Positions 45,478 through 54,100 of a stretch of DNA of 64,000 nt are shown here, in pieces. The notes under the pieces were generated by a model. It was given only the letters and a program-made list of their open reading frames with translations. It ran no database searches and was not told the DNA's origin. The position numbers were made by a program, and so were the translations under genes. Origin of the DNA: Lacipirellulaceae bacterium (lineage in GTDB: Bacteria; Planctomycetota; Planctomycetia; Pirellulales; Lacipirellulaceae); the NCBI GenBank assembly GCA_040218535.1, contig JAVJRG010000005.1, positions 930,001-994,000 on the forward strand, written 5' to 3'. The first letter of the stretch is position 1. Every line of letters starts with the position of its first letter.

Positions 45478-45644
45478 ACTTTTGCACGCCGACTTGATTT
45501 CGCCGTGCAAAAGTCAAACCAAGCATCTTGGCCGCACGGCTGTTACCTGTTGCCAGGTAACGGTTTATGTTGAACCTGCCGCTGGTGGTCAAGGGACTTT
45601 TGCTTTCTGGGCGGGTGAGAACCGGGCCCAGTCGAGCAAAAGTC
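45478..45644. repeat. Cluster of nested inverted repeats upstream of pyrD
   Basis: Three dyads follow one another: ACTTTTGCACG/CGTGCAAAAGT (45478-45488 with 45504-45514), GTTACCTG/CAGGTAAC (45542-45561) and GACTTTTGCT/AGCAAAAGTC (45595-45604 with 45635-45644). The outer two share ACTTTTGC, so the unit may be an inverted pair of one palindromic element. No translated product here looks convincing. Confidence 0.55.
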
Positions 45645-45801
45645 GGTTCGCCCCGGCCTGAAAAGCCCACTCGTACGATGCAGCGAGAACCTATTCTAGC
45701 GGAAATACTGGCTGATTTCGCGTGCGAAAGTAGAAGGCTAGGCTGGGATACTGAGCTTAATGCTTAGCAACTCGCAGTAGCAAACCACGTAGATCGTCTG
45801 G

Positions 45802-45912
45802 TCAATTCCATGGGAACAAATAGAAGGCGAGCCAAACGCCAGATGCCCAGAGAGCCCAGACGAGACAGAATGCTAGGGCGATCTTCGCAAGCAGGGATAG
45901 GAGTTTAAGCAA
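45802..45912 (-). CDS. Possible small membrane protein (36 aa)
   Basis: A short frame from TTG 45912 encodes LLKLLSLLAKIALAF followed by CLVWALWASGVWLAFYLF, one or two membrane helices, and stops at 45802. ACGAGG lies a few bases before the TTG. There is no ATG. The frame is the same as that of the upstream 70-residue gene, whose TAA stop is 18 bases earlier, so readthrough would attach a membrane tail. Expression is unproven, but the composition is strongly membrane-like and not expected of random sequence. Confidence 0.35.
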   Translation of the reverse strand: MLKLLSLLAKIALAFCLVWALWASGVWLAFYLFPWN

Positions 45913-45930
45913 CAGCCTCGTGATCCTTGC

Positions 45931-46143
45931 TTATGCTGAGGAAAGTTGCTCAATCCCGGACATTGAAACCAAAGGTAGGATCATCACTCGCACTTGACCC
46001 TTCGTATCGCGGTAGAGGACATGAGCCGCATCGTCGGAAACGATCGCTTCACTCGGTTGTTCGACGGAGTACGAGTTCCCGTCATTCATAAGAATGCGGA
46101 TCGGTCCGGTTTGCAGCAGTTTTAAGAGCTCTTCGCGATCCAT
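45931..46143 (-). CDS. Small hypothetical protein (70 aa)
   Basis: A 70-residue protein, MDREELLKLLQTGPIRILMN and so on. The layout (short N-terminal helix, then a hydroxyl-rich beta segment NDGNSYSVEQPSEAIVSDD, then VRVMILPLVSMSGIE) resembles small single-domain proteins seen repeatedly in planctomycetes, with no known function. ATG 46143 is chosen over the longest frame (46197) since it opens the helix. It is followed, in frame, by the small hydrophobic frame at 45802-45912. Confidence 0.6.
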   Translation of the reverse strand: MDREELLKLLQTGPIRILMNDGNSYSVEQPSEAIVSDDAAHVLYRDTKGQVRVMILPLVSMSGIEQLSSA

Positions 46144-46331
46144 GGACTCTGCCTCGTGTTTTGTGTGCTGTCGTGACCTTTGGTGTCTTACAGTCAATTA
46201 TACCCACTTCCCCGAGAGCTTTCCTGCCTGAAACCGACCAGCGCACACAAGCAGCCAGCGGGCTTTGTGGCCGCTGGCTGCCATGCTGCTTGAGAAAGTG
46301 GGCTACCCTTACACGGCCCAGCCACTTAGCT

Positions 46332-46550
46332 CTAGATAATGCCGCCGTGGGTGCTATGCGGCACCAAGTGTGTTGGCTGGTCGAGGAACCAGATGCGTTC
46401 CCACTCGTCGAGGAAGGCACGTAGGTTTTCCGAGGTGTAGAAGAGCTGCTTACCGCGGCGGACCGGGTCGCCGCTGTACATGGGGATCAGGCAGCCAACA
46501 TTGCTGGCGAGCGAGCAGGCAACGATTAGGGAAAGGATCCATTTACGCAT
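46332..46550 (-). CDS. Small putative lipoprotein (72 aa)
   Basis: A 72-residue exported protein. Its signal sequence ends in a lipobox-like SNVGC (Cys20) after WILSLIVACSLA, so it is probably lipid-anchored. The mature part has the run YTSENLRAFLDEWERIWFLD followed by a proline/histidine-rich end (THLVPHSTHGGII). I recall this pattern from small conserved planctomycete proteins of unknown role. An AGGAGG-like GGAGGAGC lies about nine bases upstream of the ATG. Confidence 0.7.
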   Translation of the reverse strand: MRKWILSLIVACSLASNVGCLIPMYSGDPVRRGKQLFYTSENLRAFLDEWERIWFLDQPTHLVPHSTHGGII

Positions 46551-46724
46551 CGTGGTAGCTCCTCCTTGAGCTGCGTCTGGGGCACCAGGAGATCATCTCT
46601 CCTCATGCGTCGTAAGTCTCTGCTAGATATCTTGTTATGTGCCTTGCAGTCGTCTTCTTGTCGTGTGTGTCAGATTGAAGCTGATCGACGGGTTGCTATC
46701 AGGGCACAGCAAGTAGTTATTTCG

Positions 46725-47165
46725 TTAGGGCTGGTTTGAGCCCAGTTGCGTTGGGCTTACTTGTGTCGGGCTAACTTGAGCATCGTAACTGCTTCCGCTG
46801 CCATAAGTTCCGTTCGCTGATGGTTGTGCGGCAGCAGCGGCATTCTCGCTAGCAGCGGCTGCTGCAGCGGCCTCATTCGCCTTGCGCTCGAGTTCACGAA
46901 CGCGTTCTTCCATCTCTTTGCCTGGCTTGAACGTGACGACGAACTTCTCAGGCACAAACACCTTTTCGCCGGTCCGTGGGTTGCGGGCTTTGCGAGCGGC
47001 CCGTTTCTTGACTTCAAACACGCCGAAGTTGCGAAGCTCGATTCGCTCGTCTTGAACGAGTGTGTCGACAATGGCGTCGAACGTTTTCTGAACGATCTCC
47101 TTCGTCTTCAGTTGGGTCAGCCCGATCTCTTCTGAGATGGTCTTAACGATCTCTTTCTTGGTCAC
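46725..47165 (-). CDS. HU-family DNA-binding protein with C-terminal tail
   Basis: A 146-residue protein. Residues 1-90 are a complete HU/IHF domain: [14 protein letters not shown], then [21 protein letters not shown] with the DNA-arm [20 protein letters not shown]. The remaining 55 residues are a tail: charged helix ([15 protein letters not shown]), alanine run and a Ser/Thr/Gln/Pro end with [10 protein letters not shown] repeats. The GTG at 47165 with GGGGA eight bases upstream fits the HU start (TKKEIV). The open frame continues upstream to 47315 with an unrelated hydrophobic stretch, which I regard as non-coding. Confidence 0.85.
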   Translation of the reverse strand: MTKKEIVKTISEEIGLTQLKTKEIVQKTFDAIVDTLVQDERIELRNFGVFEVKKRAARKARNPRTGEKVFVPEKFVVTFKPGKEMEERVRELERKANEAAAAAAASENAAAAAQPSANGTYGSGSSYDAQVSPTQVSPTQLGSNQP

Positions 47166-47520
47166 GACGAAGGTCCCCCTTAGAGAAGTTTCAGCGTGGT
47201 CGAAGCTCAGGATTTCGCCTCGATCCGAATTCGCTTCATTTGCTCCAAGTGTAGTTGGGGTAAGCATTAGTGTCAAGAAAACGCACTTGCCAAGGGCTGG
47301 TCTCGAAGGCTTCAATAGCCCCTAGGACAGCTCTTTTGCTTACTCTGATAGCAGGTTTTCAAAGATCAACTTAGGGCAAATCTGGCTGCCGCTTGAGGCC
47401 GATTTCGACCCTCAGCGGTGCTCAGAACAAGCCCTAGGGAAGAGGATCGGTCAGCAGGATCGGCAAACTCCAGCTAATCCGTAAAAACTGCCAAATCGGA
47501 GGATTTGGGTGCTAGCAACC
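47166..47520. other. Upstream region of the HU-like gene
   Basis: This stretch should hold the promoter and leader of the HU-like gene on the minus strand. One imperfect hairpin, CCGCT...GAGG with CCTCAGCGG near 47391-47419, is seen. No gene is convincing. Confidence 0.4.
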
Positions 47521-47640
47521 CAGTAGCCCTACCGCTCCGCGGTAGGACAGCAACAGACTTGAGAGGCTACTCGGCATGGCTTGTCGGCTGACGATTTTCA
47601 CCAACATCTGCGTTCCTGTCGCGGAGCGACAGGGCTACTG
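47521..47640. repeat. Paired palindromic intergenic element, GCTCCGC family, copy 3
   Basis: An inverted pair: CTACCGC-TCC-GCGGTAG (47529-47545) and CTGTCGC-GGA-GCGACAG (47616-47632), with flanks CAGTAGCC and GGCTACTG in reverse. The two stems differ in three positions but each remains perfectly paired. It lies upstream of the YkgJ gene end. Confidence 0.75.
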
Positions 47641-47654
47641 TAGTGACAGAGCTG

Positions 47655-48101
47655 CTAGACCTTCACAACGGCTGCCTCACGCTCGATATGCTGGATGTTG
47701 TACAGCTTTCCCTTGCCGGCACCAGGGCACGAGTCGCAGGTCTCCTGCCAAGTCTCAGGGGATTTGAGGTTTGAGTCCCAGAAGGGCCATGTGCGGCACT
47801 GGCGTGGGCGACTGGCGTAGACCTTACACTTACGAGTCTCAGGGTCGAGCAGCACGCAATCGTAGCTTTTGGGGAACTCCTTCAGACTCCGCCGTACGCC
47901 AACATTGCGGACGTAACGACGCTCGAACTCTTTGGGAGTGAGGTCCAACTCGTCGGCCATCTCGTTGATCTCGGCCTGGATGAGCCACACGTAGCCCGGT
48001 GAACCCGTGCAGCAGTCACCGCAGGCGGTGCACTTGAAGCGAAGACCGTCAGCGTACCAGGGCTGGTCTTCAGAGTTCTTGTTTGTGGCTTTGTTGCCCA
48101 T
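47655..48101 (-). CDS. YkgJ-family cysteine cluster protein
   Basis: A 148-residue protein of the YkgJ/CxxCxxCC (UPF0153) family. The first cluster is FKCTACGDCCTGSPGYVWL, further cysteines lie in CVLLDPETRKCKVYASRPRQC and CDSCPGAG, as the family requires for a putative zinc or Fe-S site. Function is not established in the family. It starts two bases after the cysteine desulfurase stop on the same strand, so a link with Fe-S or sulfur delivery is plausible. Confidence 0.85.
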   Translation of the reverse strand: MGNKATNKNSEDQPWYADGLRFKCTACGDCCTGSPGYVWLIQAEINEMADELDLTPKEFERRYVRNVGVRRSLKEFPKSYDCVLLDPETRKCKVYASRPRQCRTWPFWDSNLKSPETWQETCDSCPGAGKGKLYNIQHIEREAAVVKV

Positions 48102-48103
48102 TT

Positions 48104-49264
48104 TCAGCTCTCAAGTACAGCGGCGAGGACGGCGAGCGCGGTGTCGACCTGATCCGCGGTGGTAGACCAACCTAGGCTTAATCTCACGAGCCCACCGGAG
48201 TCTGCCGTGCCGAGACATTGGTGGATGCGTGGGGCGCAGTGCAGCCCGGCCCGGCATTGTAGCTCCGCGGCCGCGTCGAGGGTGGCTGCCAGTTCTTGAG
48301 GATCATAGCCGTTGACTCGGAAGCTCACAACGCTCACGCGGGGCGACTCCGCGGGGGGGCCCACGACTTCGACGCCGGGTATCGACTGCAAGCCGGTGAG
48401 GAGTTGTTCAGTAAGAGCCTGTTCATGAGCAGCTATCTTTTCCACGCCTTCGTTAAGCAAGAACTCGGTCGAGGCGGCTAAGCCGGCAAGCGCGGGGACG
48501 TTGAGGTTGCCGGCTTCATAACGCTCGGGCATCTGTCGGGGTTGCTCATTCGCCAGACTCTCCACACCCGTTCCTCCTTGGCGCGAGGGGACAAGCAGTT
48601 CTTCGAGGCCCTCGCGGATGTAGAGAATTCCTGTACCTAACGGACCAAGTAGCCCTTTGTGACCGCTGGTGGCAAGGAGGTCGATGCCGAGCTTCTCGAC
48701 ATCGATGGGAACGTGCCCAGCGGTCTGAGCTGCATCGACTAAAAAAACAGCATTCGAAGCGCGTACGATTTCGGCGATTCGCTCTAACGGTTGGACAGCG
48801 CCGGTGACATTTGAGGCGTGGTTGATCGCCAGCAGGTTTGTGCCGCTGTCGATTAACTCTTGAAGATGTTCTAAGTCAACAAGACCGTTTTCGTCGCAGC
48901 GAGCATATTCAATCGCAACGCCGAGGTTTTCTTGTGCTGCGAACAGCGGGCGAAGTACTGAGTTATGCTCTGCCTCGCTGGTGACTGCGTGATCTCGCTT
49001 TCGCAGTGTGCCGTGGATTGCCAAGTTCAGCGCATCGGTGCCGTTGGATGTAAAGACGATTCGCTTGGGATCGCTCGCGCCGATGAGCTTAGCGCAGTTT
49101 CTGCGGGCTGCGTCAACAAGTCGCTGAGCCTTGATCGCCGCCGTGTAGCCTCCTCGACCGGCAGCGGCTCCGACTTCGCGTTGGTAGCGATCCATTGCCT
49201 CGTAGACGCACTCCGGCTTCGGCCAACTGGTCGCGGCGTTATCGAAGTAGAGGCGATTGGACAT
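48104..49264 (-). CDS. Cysteine desulfurase (class V aminotransferase, SufS/Csd-like)
   Basis: A 386-residue PLP enzyme that frees sulfur from cysteine. The N-terminal LYFDNAATSWPKP and NHASNVTGAVQPLE (aspartate/histidine region) and the PLP lysine in ATSGHKGLLGPLG mark the family. The catalytic cysteine is in CRAGLHCAP. The short catalytic loop suggests the SufS/Csd group rather than IscS. It is followed immediately by the YkgJ gene and preceded by moaA. Supplying sulfur for molybdopterin synthesis is an attractive idea because moaD-moaE-moaA lie just upstream, but this is inference. Confidence 0.9.
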   Translation of the reverse strand: MSNRLYFDNAATSWPKPECVYEAMDRYQREVGAAAGRGGYTAAIKAQRLVDAARRNCAKLIGASDPKRIVFTSNGTDALNLAIHGTLRKRDHAVTSEAEHNSVLRPLFAAQENLGVAIEYARCDENGLVDLEHLQELIDSGTNLLAINHASNVTGAVQPLERIAEIVRASNAVFLVDAAQTAGHVPIDVEKLGIDLLATSGHKGLLGPLGTGILYIREGLEELLVPSRQGGTGVESLANEQPRQMPERYEAGNLNVPALAGLAASTEFLLNEGVEKIAAHEQALTEQLLTGLQSIPGVEVVGPPAESPRVSVVSFRVNGYDPQELAATLDAAAELQCRAGLHCAPRIHQCLGTADSGGLVRLSLGWSTTADQVDTALAVLAAVLES

Positions 49265-49282
49265 ATTGGCTGGAAGTGAATT

Positions 49283-49350
49283 CTCCGCGCGAGGCGTAGC
49301 TCGCGGGCTAGTTGGGAAATCAGCGTTGCGAGTCGGGTCGTCCTCGACCC
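49283..49350. repeat. Palindromic intergenic elements (CTCCGCGCGAG and GGGTCG types)
   Basis: The gap between the cysteine desulfurase and moaA holds CGCGAG/CTCGCG (49288-49305) after CTCCG and a second hairpin GGGTCG-TCCT-CGACCC (49335-49350). The first type recurs at 59469-59510, the second as GGGTCG-TCC-CGACCC at 54704-54718. Confidence 0.55.
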
Positions 49351-49355
49351 TGAAC

Positions 49356-50375
49356 TTATCCGCCTATTTGGTACATCGCGCGTACGGGTTGCTGAAAGTC
49401 TGCGTCGTTGATGCCGTGGGCTCTAGCTTTCGCATCAACGGCAGATCGCACGACGTGCTGTAACTCTTGATCGGTTGCTTTGCCACGAAGTAGTTCTCTG
49501 GCATCCCACTCTTCGTGTGAGAACAAGCAGTTGCGCACCTTGCCTTCCGCGGTGAGACGGAGGCGATTGCACGAACCGCAGAACGGCTGGCTAACCGGAT
49601 TGATGAATCCGACTCGGCCAGTTCCACTAGTAAGCTGGTAGTCGATTGCCGGCTGGCTCGGGTCGAGGCGAGAGGTTGGTTCAAGCTGGCCGAACTCAGC
49701 TTCCAGCGTGTTGCGGATTTCTTCTCCGGTCAGGACATCGGCTTGCTCCCAGGCACCGTCCGCGTCCAAAGGCATGAATTCGATAAAGCGGAGTTCTAGG
49801 CCGCGCTCGAACGCAAATCGTCCAAGCGGGACTATTTCCTGCTCGGTGAGGCCGCGAATCGCAATCGCGTTAAGACGGATTTTCTCGAAGCCAACTTTCT
49901 GTGCTGCGGCGATGCCTTCGAGGACGGCATCTGATCCCGTGCGACGAGTGATCTGTTGGAAAACCTCCTCGTCGAGCGAGTCGAGACTAATGTTCAGCCG
50001 ATCCAGTCCGGAGTCCTTTAGGCTTTGGGCTTGCTCGGCAAGCAGGATGCCGTTGGTTGTTAGGGCAATATCCTGAAGCCCGTCGAGCCGTTTCAGCTGG
50101 CCAATCAGTTGATCGAGGTCGCGGCGGACCAACGGCTCGCCACCGGTGATTCGGAGCTTGTTGATGCCAAGTGGAACGACGGCTTGAACGAAACGGACGA
50201 TCTCTTCGAACGTGAGCAACTCTTCGCGAGGTTTAAACTGCACGTTTTCAGCCGGCATGCAATAGAAGCAGCGGATGTTGCAGCGGTCTGTGACGCTGAG
50301 CCGCAAGTTCGTGTGAATTCGTCCAAAGTTATCCACCAGCGGGGCGAGCTGTGTTCGCTTGTCTTTTTGGGTCAT
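49356..50375 (-). CDS. moaA: GTP 3',8-cyclase MoaA
   Basis: A 339-residue radical SAM enzyme that starts molybdenum cofactor synthesis by cyclising GTP. The SAM cluster is in DRCNIRCFYCMPAE, the SAM contact in ITGGEPLVRRDL, and the second Fe-S cluster in CGSCNRLRLTAEGKVRNCLF. It ends in GG, required for activation. Length is normal. The ATG overlaps the stop of moaE by four bases, so it is coupled to moaE and moaD. Confidence 0.97.
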   Translation of the reverse strand: MTQKDKRTQLAPLVDNFGRIHTNLRLSVTDRCNIRCFYCMPAENVQFKPREELLTFEEIVRFVQAVVPLGINKLRITGGEPLVRRDLDQLIGQLKRLDGLQDIALTTNGILLAEQAQSLKDSGLDRLNISLDSLDEEVFQQITRRTGSDAVLEGIAAAQKVGFEKIRLNAIAIRGLTEQEIVPLGRFAFERGLELRFIEFMPLDADGAWEQADVLTGEEIRNTLEAEFGQLEPTSRLDPSQPAIDYQLTSGTGRVGFINPVSQPFCGSCNRLRLTAEGKVRNCLFSHEEWDARELLRGKATDQELQHVVRSAVDAKARAHGINDADFQQPVRAMYQIGG

Positions 50376-50845
50376 GCTTCGCCTTCGGCATTAGGTGACG
50401 AAGCTTGAGTTTGTTGGGCTTGAGTTTGTTGAATAAGGGTCGGGTGAACCCACTCTTGGGTTCCATCTGCCCAGTGTTCTTGCTTCCAAATGGGGACCTG
50501 TTCTTTGAGTGTGTCAATCAGCCACTTGCCTGCCTCAAAGGCGTCGCCTCGGTGCGCGCTGCTGACGGCGATGGCAACACTGGCCTGGGCCAAGGGAACC
50601 AACCCCAGTCGATGGACGATGGCACAATGAACTAAAGGCCAGCGATCGCGGGCTTGTCTCTCAAGCTTCGTCATTTCCTGCTTAGCCATTTCCTCATAGG
50701 CATCGTAGTGCAATTCAACGGTTTCTTTACCGCCGGTGAACTGACGTGTGGTGCCCAGAAACAATACGACAGCTCCTGCTTTGGCATTCTGTACTGCCGC
50801 AAGGACTTCTTCAGAATCGATTGGTTTCTGGGTGAGCTGGATCAT
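50372..50845 (-). CDS. moaE: Molybdopterin synthase catalytic subunit MoaE
   Basis: A 157-residue MoaE, which transfers sulfur from MoaD thiocarboxylate to precursor Z. Motifs VLFLGTTRQFTGG, HYDAYEEMAK and the lysine region IWKQEHWADGTQEWVHP are as expected. The C terminus has an extra Gln/Thr-rich tail (QTQAQQTQASS). ATG 50845 gives the usual MoaE start (MIQLTQKPID). A TTG at 50863, overlapping the moaD stop, would add six residues and is the alternative. It is coupled to moaA by a four-base overlap. Confidence 0.94.
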   Translation of the reverse strand: MIQLTQKPIDSEEVLAAVQNAKAGAVVLFLGTTRQFTGGKETVELHYDAYEEMAKQEMTKLERQARDRWPLVHCAIVHRLGLVPLAQASVAIAVSSAHRGDAFEAGKWLIDTLKEQVPIWKQEHWADGTQEWVHPTLIQQTQAQQTQASSPNAEGEA

Positions 50846-50859
50846 CAAATTCGGTATTC

Positions 50860-51105
50860 TCAACCGCCACTAACCGGCGGAATTAAGGCAATCGTACACT
50901 TTTCGTCGATAGTCTGCGTATCCTGAGCGTACTGCGCATTGACTGCGAACATGGCGTGGGGAATCAGCGGCGAAAGGGCAGGGTGCTGAGCAATCAGCGC
51001 CTCGCGTAGGGCGCTAACCGTGTTGGGCTCTTCGAGAGTGACCGAGGTTTGCGTCTCGCCCACCAACTCTCGTGCTTGAGCAAAAAGTAAGACCGAGACT
51101 TCCAT
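50860..51105 (-). CDS. moaD: Molybdopterin synthase sulfur carrier MoaD
   Basis: An 81-residue ubiquitin-fold protein that carries the sulfur as a C-terminal thiocarboxylate. It ends in IPPVSGG, the essential Gly-Gly. EVSVLLFAQARELVG and TVSALREALIAQHP match the family start and helix. It is the first gene of moaD-moaE-moaA. Confidence 0.94.
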   Translation of the reverse strand: MEVSVLLFAQARELVGETQTSVTLEEPNTVSALREALIAQHPALSPLIPHAMFAVNAQYAQDTQTIDEKCTIALIPPVSGG

Positions 51106-51127
51106 CGCAACTACCCGAACTGTAATG

Positions 51128-51158
51128 CTGATAGCTGACAGCCGATGGCTGAAAACTA
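51128..51158. repeat. Short dispersed repeat (GCTGACAGC / GGCTGAAAACT type)
   Basis: The short gap between moaD and the FAD/Fe-S gene is filled by CTGATAGCTGACAGCC followed by GATGGCTGAAAACTA. It is close in inverted orientation to the sequence at 63282-63312 (CAGTCAGTTATCGGCC and so on) and weakly to that at 44429-44460. Confidence 0.45.
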
Positions 51159-51161
51159 CAT

Positions 51162-54100
51162 TTATCTTACTCGCAACCGTTCGTCGGGCCTACTGAGCAG
51201 ATCTTGGAGTTCAGGCATAAGATTGTAGGCCAGTGCGAGGACCTTCACCGGATGGACCGTCGGGATTGGAGCGCCTTGTTCCATCTGCAAACGACAAGTG
51301 CTGCACTCGGTGACTCCCGCCTGGTATTCGCCATGCCGCAATTCGGTGATTAGGGGCAAACCCATGCGTAGGCTGCGACGGTAGTTCTTACGCTTCACAC
51401 CGTAGAGGCCTGCCATACCGCTGCACCCCTTCTCAAGCGGGCGAACTCGCACGCCCGGAATGAGCTCCAGCAGATTGGCAGCGGGATGACCTACGTCGAG
51501 TGCCTTCACGTGGCACGGCATGTGGTAGCCGACGGTAAGGTCCGTCGGCTGGAAGTTGAGTTGCAGCTTCCCCCGTTGATGCAGTTTCCACAGATAGTGG
51601 CAGGCTTCGAAAGTATGCTCAGCCAGCATGGCGGCGTCACTGTCGGCGCCAAGAATCTGTGGATACTCCTGGATTATCGCCAATACCGCCGAGGGTTCGG
51701 GCGAGATGATTTTGTAGCCTTGACGAACCGCTTCGGAAAGTAAGGCGACGTTATCCTCAGCGATTTGTCGTGCCGGCGCGAGGACCCCCTGCGAAATCAT
51801 CGGCATCGCCGACTCGCGTTGATTCTTGGGGACGAAGACGGAAATGCCGTTATGCTCCAGGACCGCAACCAAGGCATTAGCGAGTTCCGTATCGCAGTAG
51901 TTCGCGTACGTGTCCACAAACAGCAGGACCTTCTCTCCGGTGGTGCGTTGCGGGCGGTGTAGTTTTCGGCTCGCTGCGGCTTGCAGGAAGGAACCACGCT
52001 GGAGGTAGGGCAGCTTGCGACCCTGGGCGATTCCGAGCGTTTTGTCCAACATCCAACGCGTGATGCGGTTACTAAGTGCCCAATTTGCGATACTAGGAAT
52101 ACGCGACGCCAGGCGACAAAGTCGATCGATGCGAATCATCGCCCAATCATCGAATCGGAGCCCGTTGGTTGCTACGTGGGAGGCCTTGGCTTCCACCATA
52201 AGTTTCGGAATGTCGACTTCCGCCGGACATTCCTTGCGGCACATGTGACAGTGTATGCAGAGATCAGCTACTTCTTTGCAGGCGTCTTCGAGGACGGTCT
52301 CAGGGGGAAGCGTTCCGGTGAGAACTCCTCGTGCGAGGTTCGCTTTGGCTCGTGGCGAGGCCTCTTCACGCGTCGAAACGTGAAAGATGGGGCACATGCG
52401 CGTCGATTCTTCTTGCGTGCGGCACGCCGCGCAGCCGTTACACATTCGCGCGGCCCGTGTCATTTCCTCGGGTTGCCAGTCGAGTTGCAATTCGATTCTC
52501 GGCGGAGCGGCATCTGCTGATTCGCCTACTTCGGGTTTGTCAGGTTGCTGAGCTGAGACCGCTTCCGCAGATTCGCTTCCCGTTCTCAGTCGTTCTAGAA
52601 GAGGATAAGAAACGCGACGCAAATTTGCGGTGATCGAGTTGGTGCTCGGAAAGACCTTCTTCCCTGGGTTGAGGATCCCGTCAGGATCGAATAGCTGTTT
52701 GATGTCGCGGAAGGCATTCATCAGTGGACCGTACTGATTGCCCAGATAGGGCGTGCGGCTGAGGCCATCGCCATGTTCACCGCTAATGGTGCCCCCGACT
52801 GCCCATGCTTCTTCGTAGAGTTGCTCCGCCAACGGCTGCATTTTGGCAACGTCTTCCTTGTTGGAAAGATCCAGGAAAGGGCGAATATGAAGTTGCCCAT
52901 GCCCGACGTGACCGAATAAGGAGGCAGTTACATGATGCTCGTTTAGTGCCTTTTGAATCTGTCGAAAGTAGTTGGGCACAGCGAGCGGCGGGACCGCGAT
53001 ATCTTCGACAAAAGGAATGGGGCGAGTGGCTCCTTTCAATCGATAAAGGGTCGGCACGTAGCGGCTTGCCAGTTGCCGGAGCATTTCGTGGTCGTGGGAA
53101 TCCTCAGCGACGTACGCATTTTCGGCGAGGCGTTTTTCTCGGATCAGGTAGTCTTTGACCTTTGATAGCGACTCACGGAGCGCATCACGCGTCTCGGCGG
53201 TCTGTTCGACTAGCAGAACCGCCTCTGCCGCGGCGGGAATGAGCAGCTCGTAGCGTGGGTCTTCCTGTCTTGCGAGACTTAAGTGGCGGCGATCCATGAG
53301 ATCACACGCTAAGGGTTCCAGTTCGGAAAGTGCCGCTGCTGCTTCGGCAGTGCGGTCCATCGAATTGAAAAAGAAGAGGACACTTCCGACGTGTTTCGGC
53401 AGGGGTGAGGTTCGCAGGGTCAGCTTGGTGAACAGGGCGAGAGTCCCTTCGCTGCCCGCCAGCAGGTTGAGTAGGTCGACGCCATCGTCGAACACAAGGT
53501 CGGTTAGCCGATATCCGCTGCGATTGACTAACGATTGGTTCTTCTTTTGATATTCTTCAATCTCCGCGGCATAGTCTGCCACGATGCGTTTAACACCTGC
53601 CGCGAGGAACGCCGCAGGATTGCTTTCACGCGTGGCGAGCTCGTCGGAGTTTGTGCGGCGTGCGAGCTGGATGACTTGTCCGTCGGCGAGTACCGCTTCG
53701 ACTTCGAGCAAACGGTCACGCATCGATCCAAATTGTCGCCAACGACTCCCCGCGGCATCAACGCCGGCCATCCCACCGACGGTTGTCACTTGATGATTCG
53801 CCGGATCGGGTCCGAGGACGTGACCCTTACGGGCGAGGTGCTCGTTCAGTTGGTCGAGGACCAAACCGGAGTGGATGCGGATCGTGTTCTCAGTTTCCGC
53901 CTGATAGCGTTTGTAAAAACGCGAAAAGTCGAGGATCAGTCCCTGTCCAAGCGATTCACCTGCTAAGCCTGAGCCGCTGCCTCGTGCGTGGAGTGAAATC
54001 TCATTCGCTGCTGCGTACTTTACGGTCGCAACGATGTCTTTCAGTGAGCGAGGTCGAACGACGCCGAGCGGCCGGACTTCGTAGATACTCGCGTCGCTTG

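Noticed and set aside
45449-45670. 73-residue minus-strand frame upstream of pyrD
   Set aside because: It is built almost wholly from the inverted repeats at 45478-45644; stems force its sequence, and no ribosome site is present.
47166-47315. N-terminal extension making the HU-like protein exported
   Set aside because: The open frame extends upstream, but GTG 47165 has a good ribosome site and matches the normal HU start, and the extra residues have no HU character.
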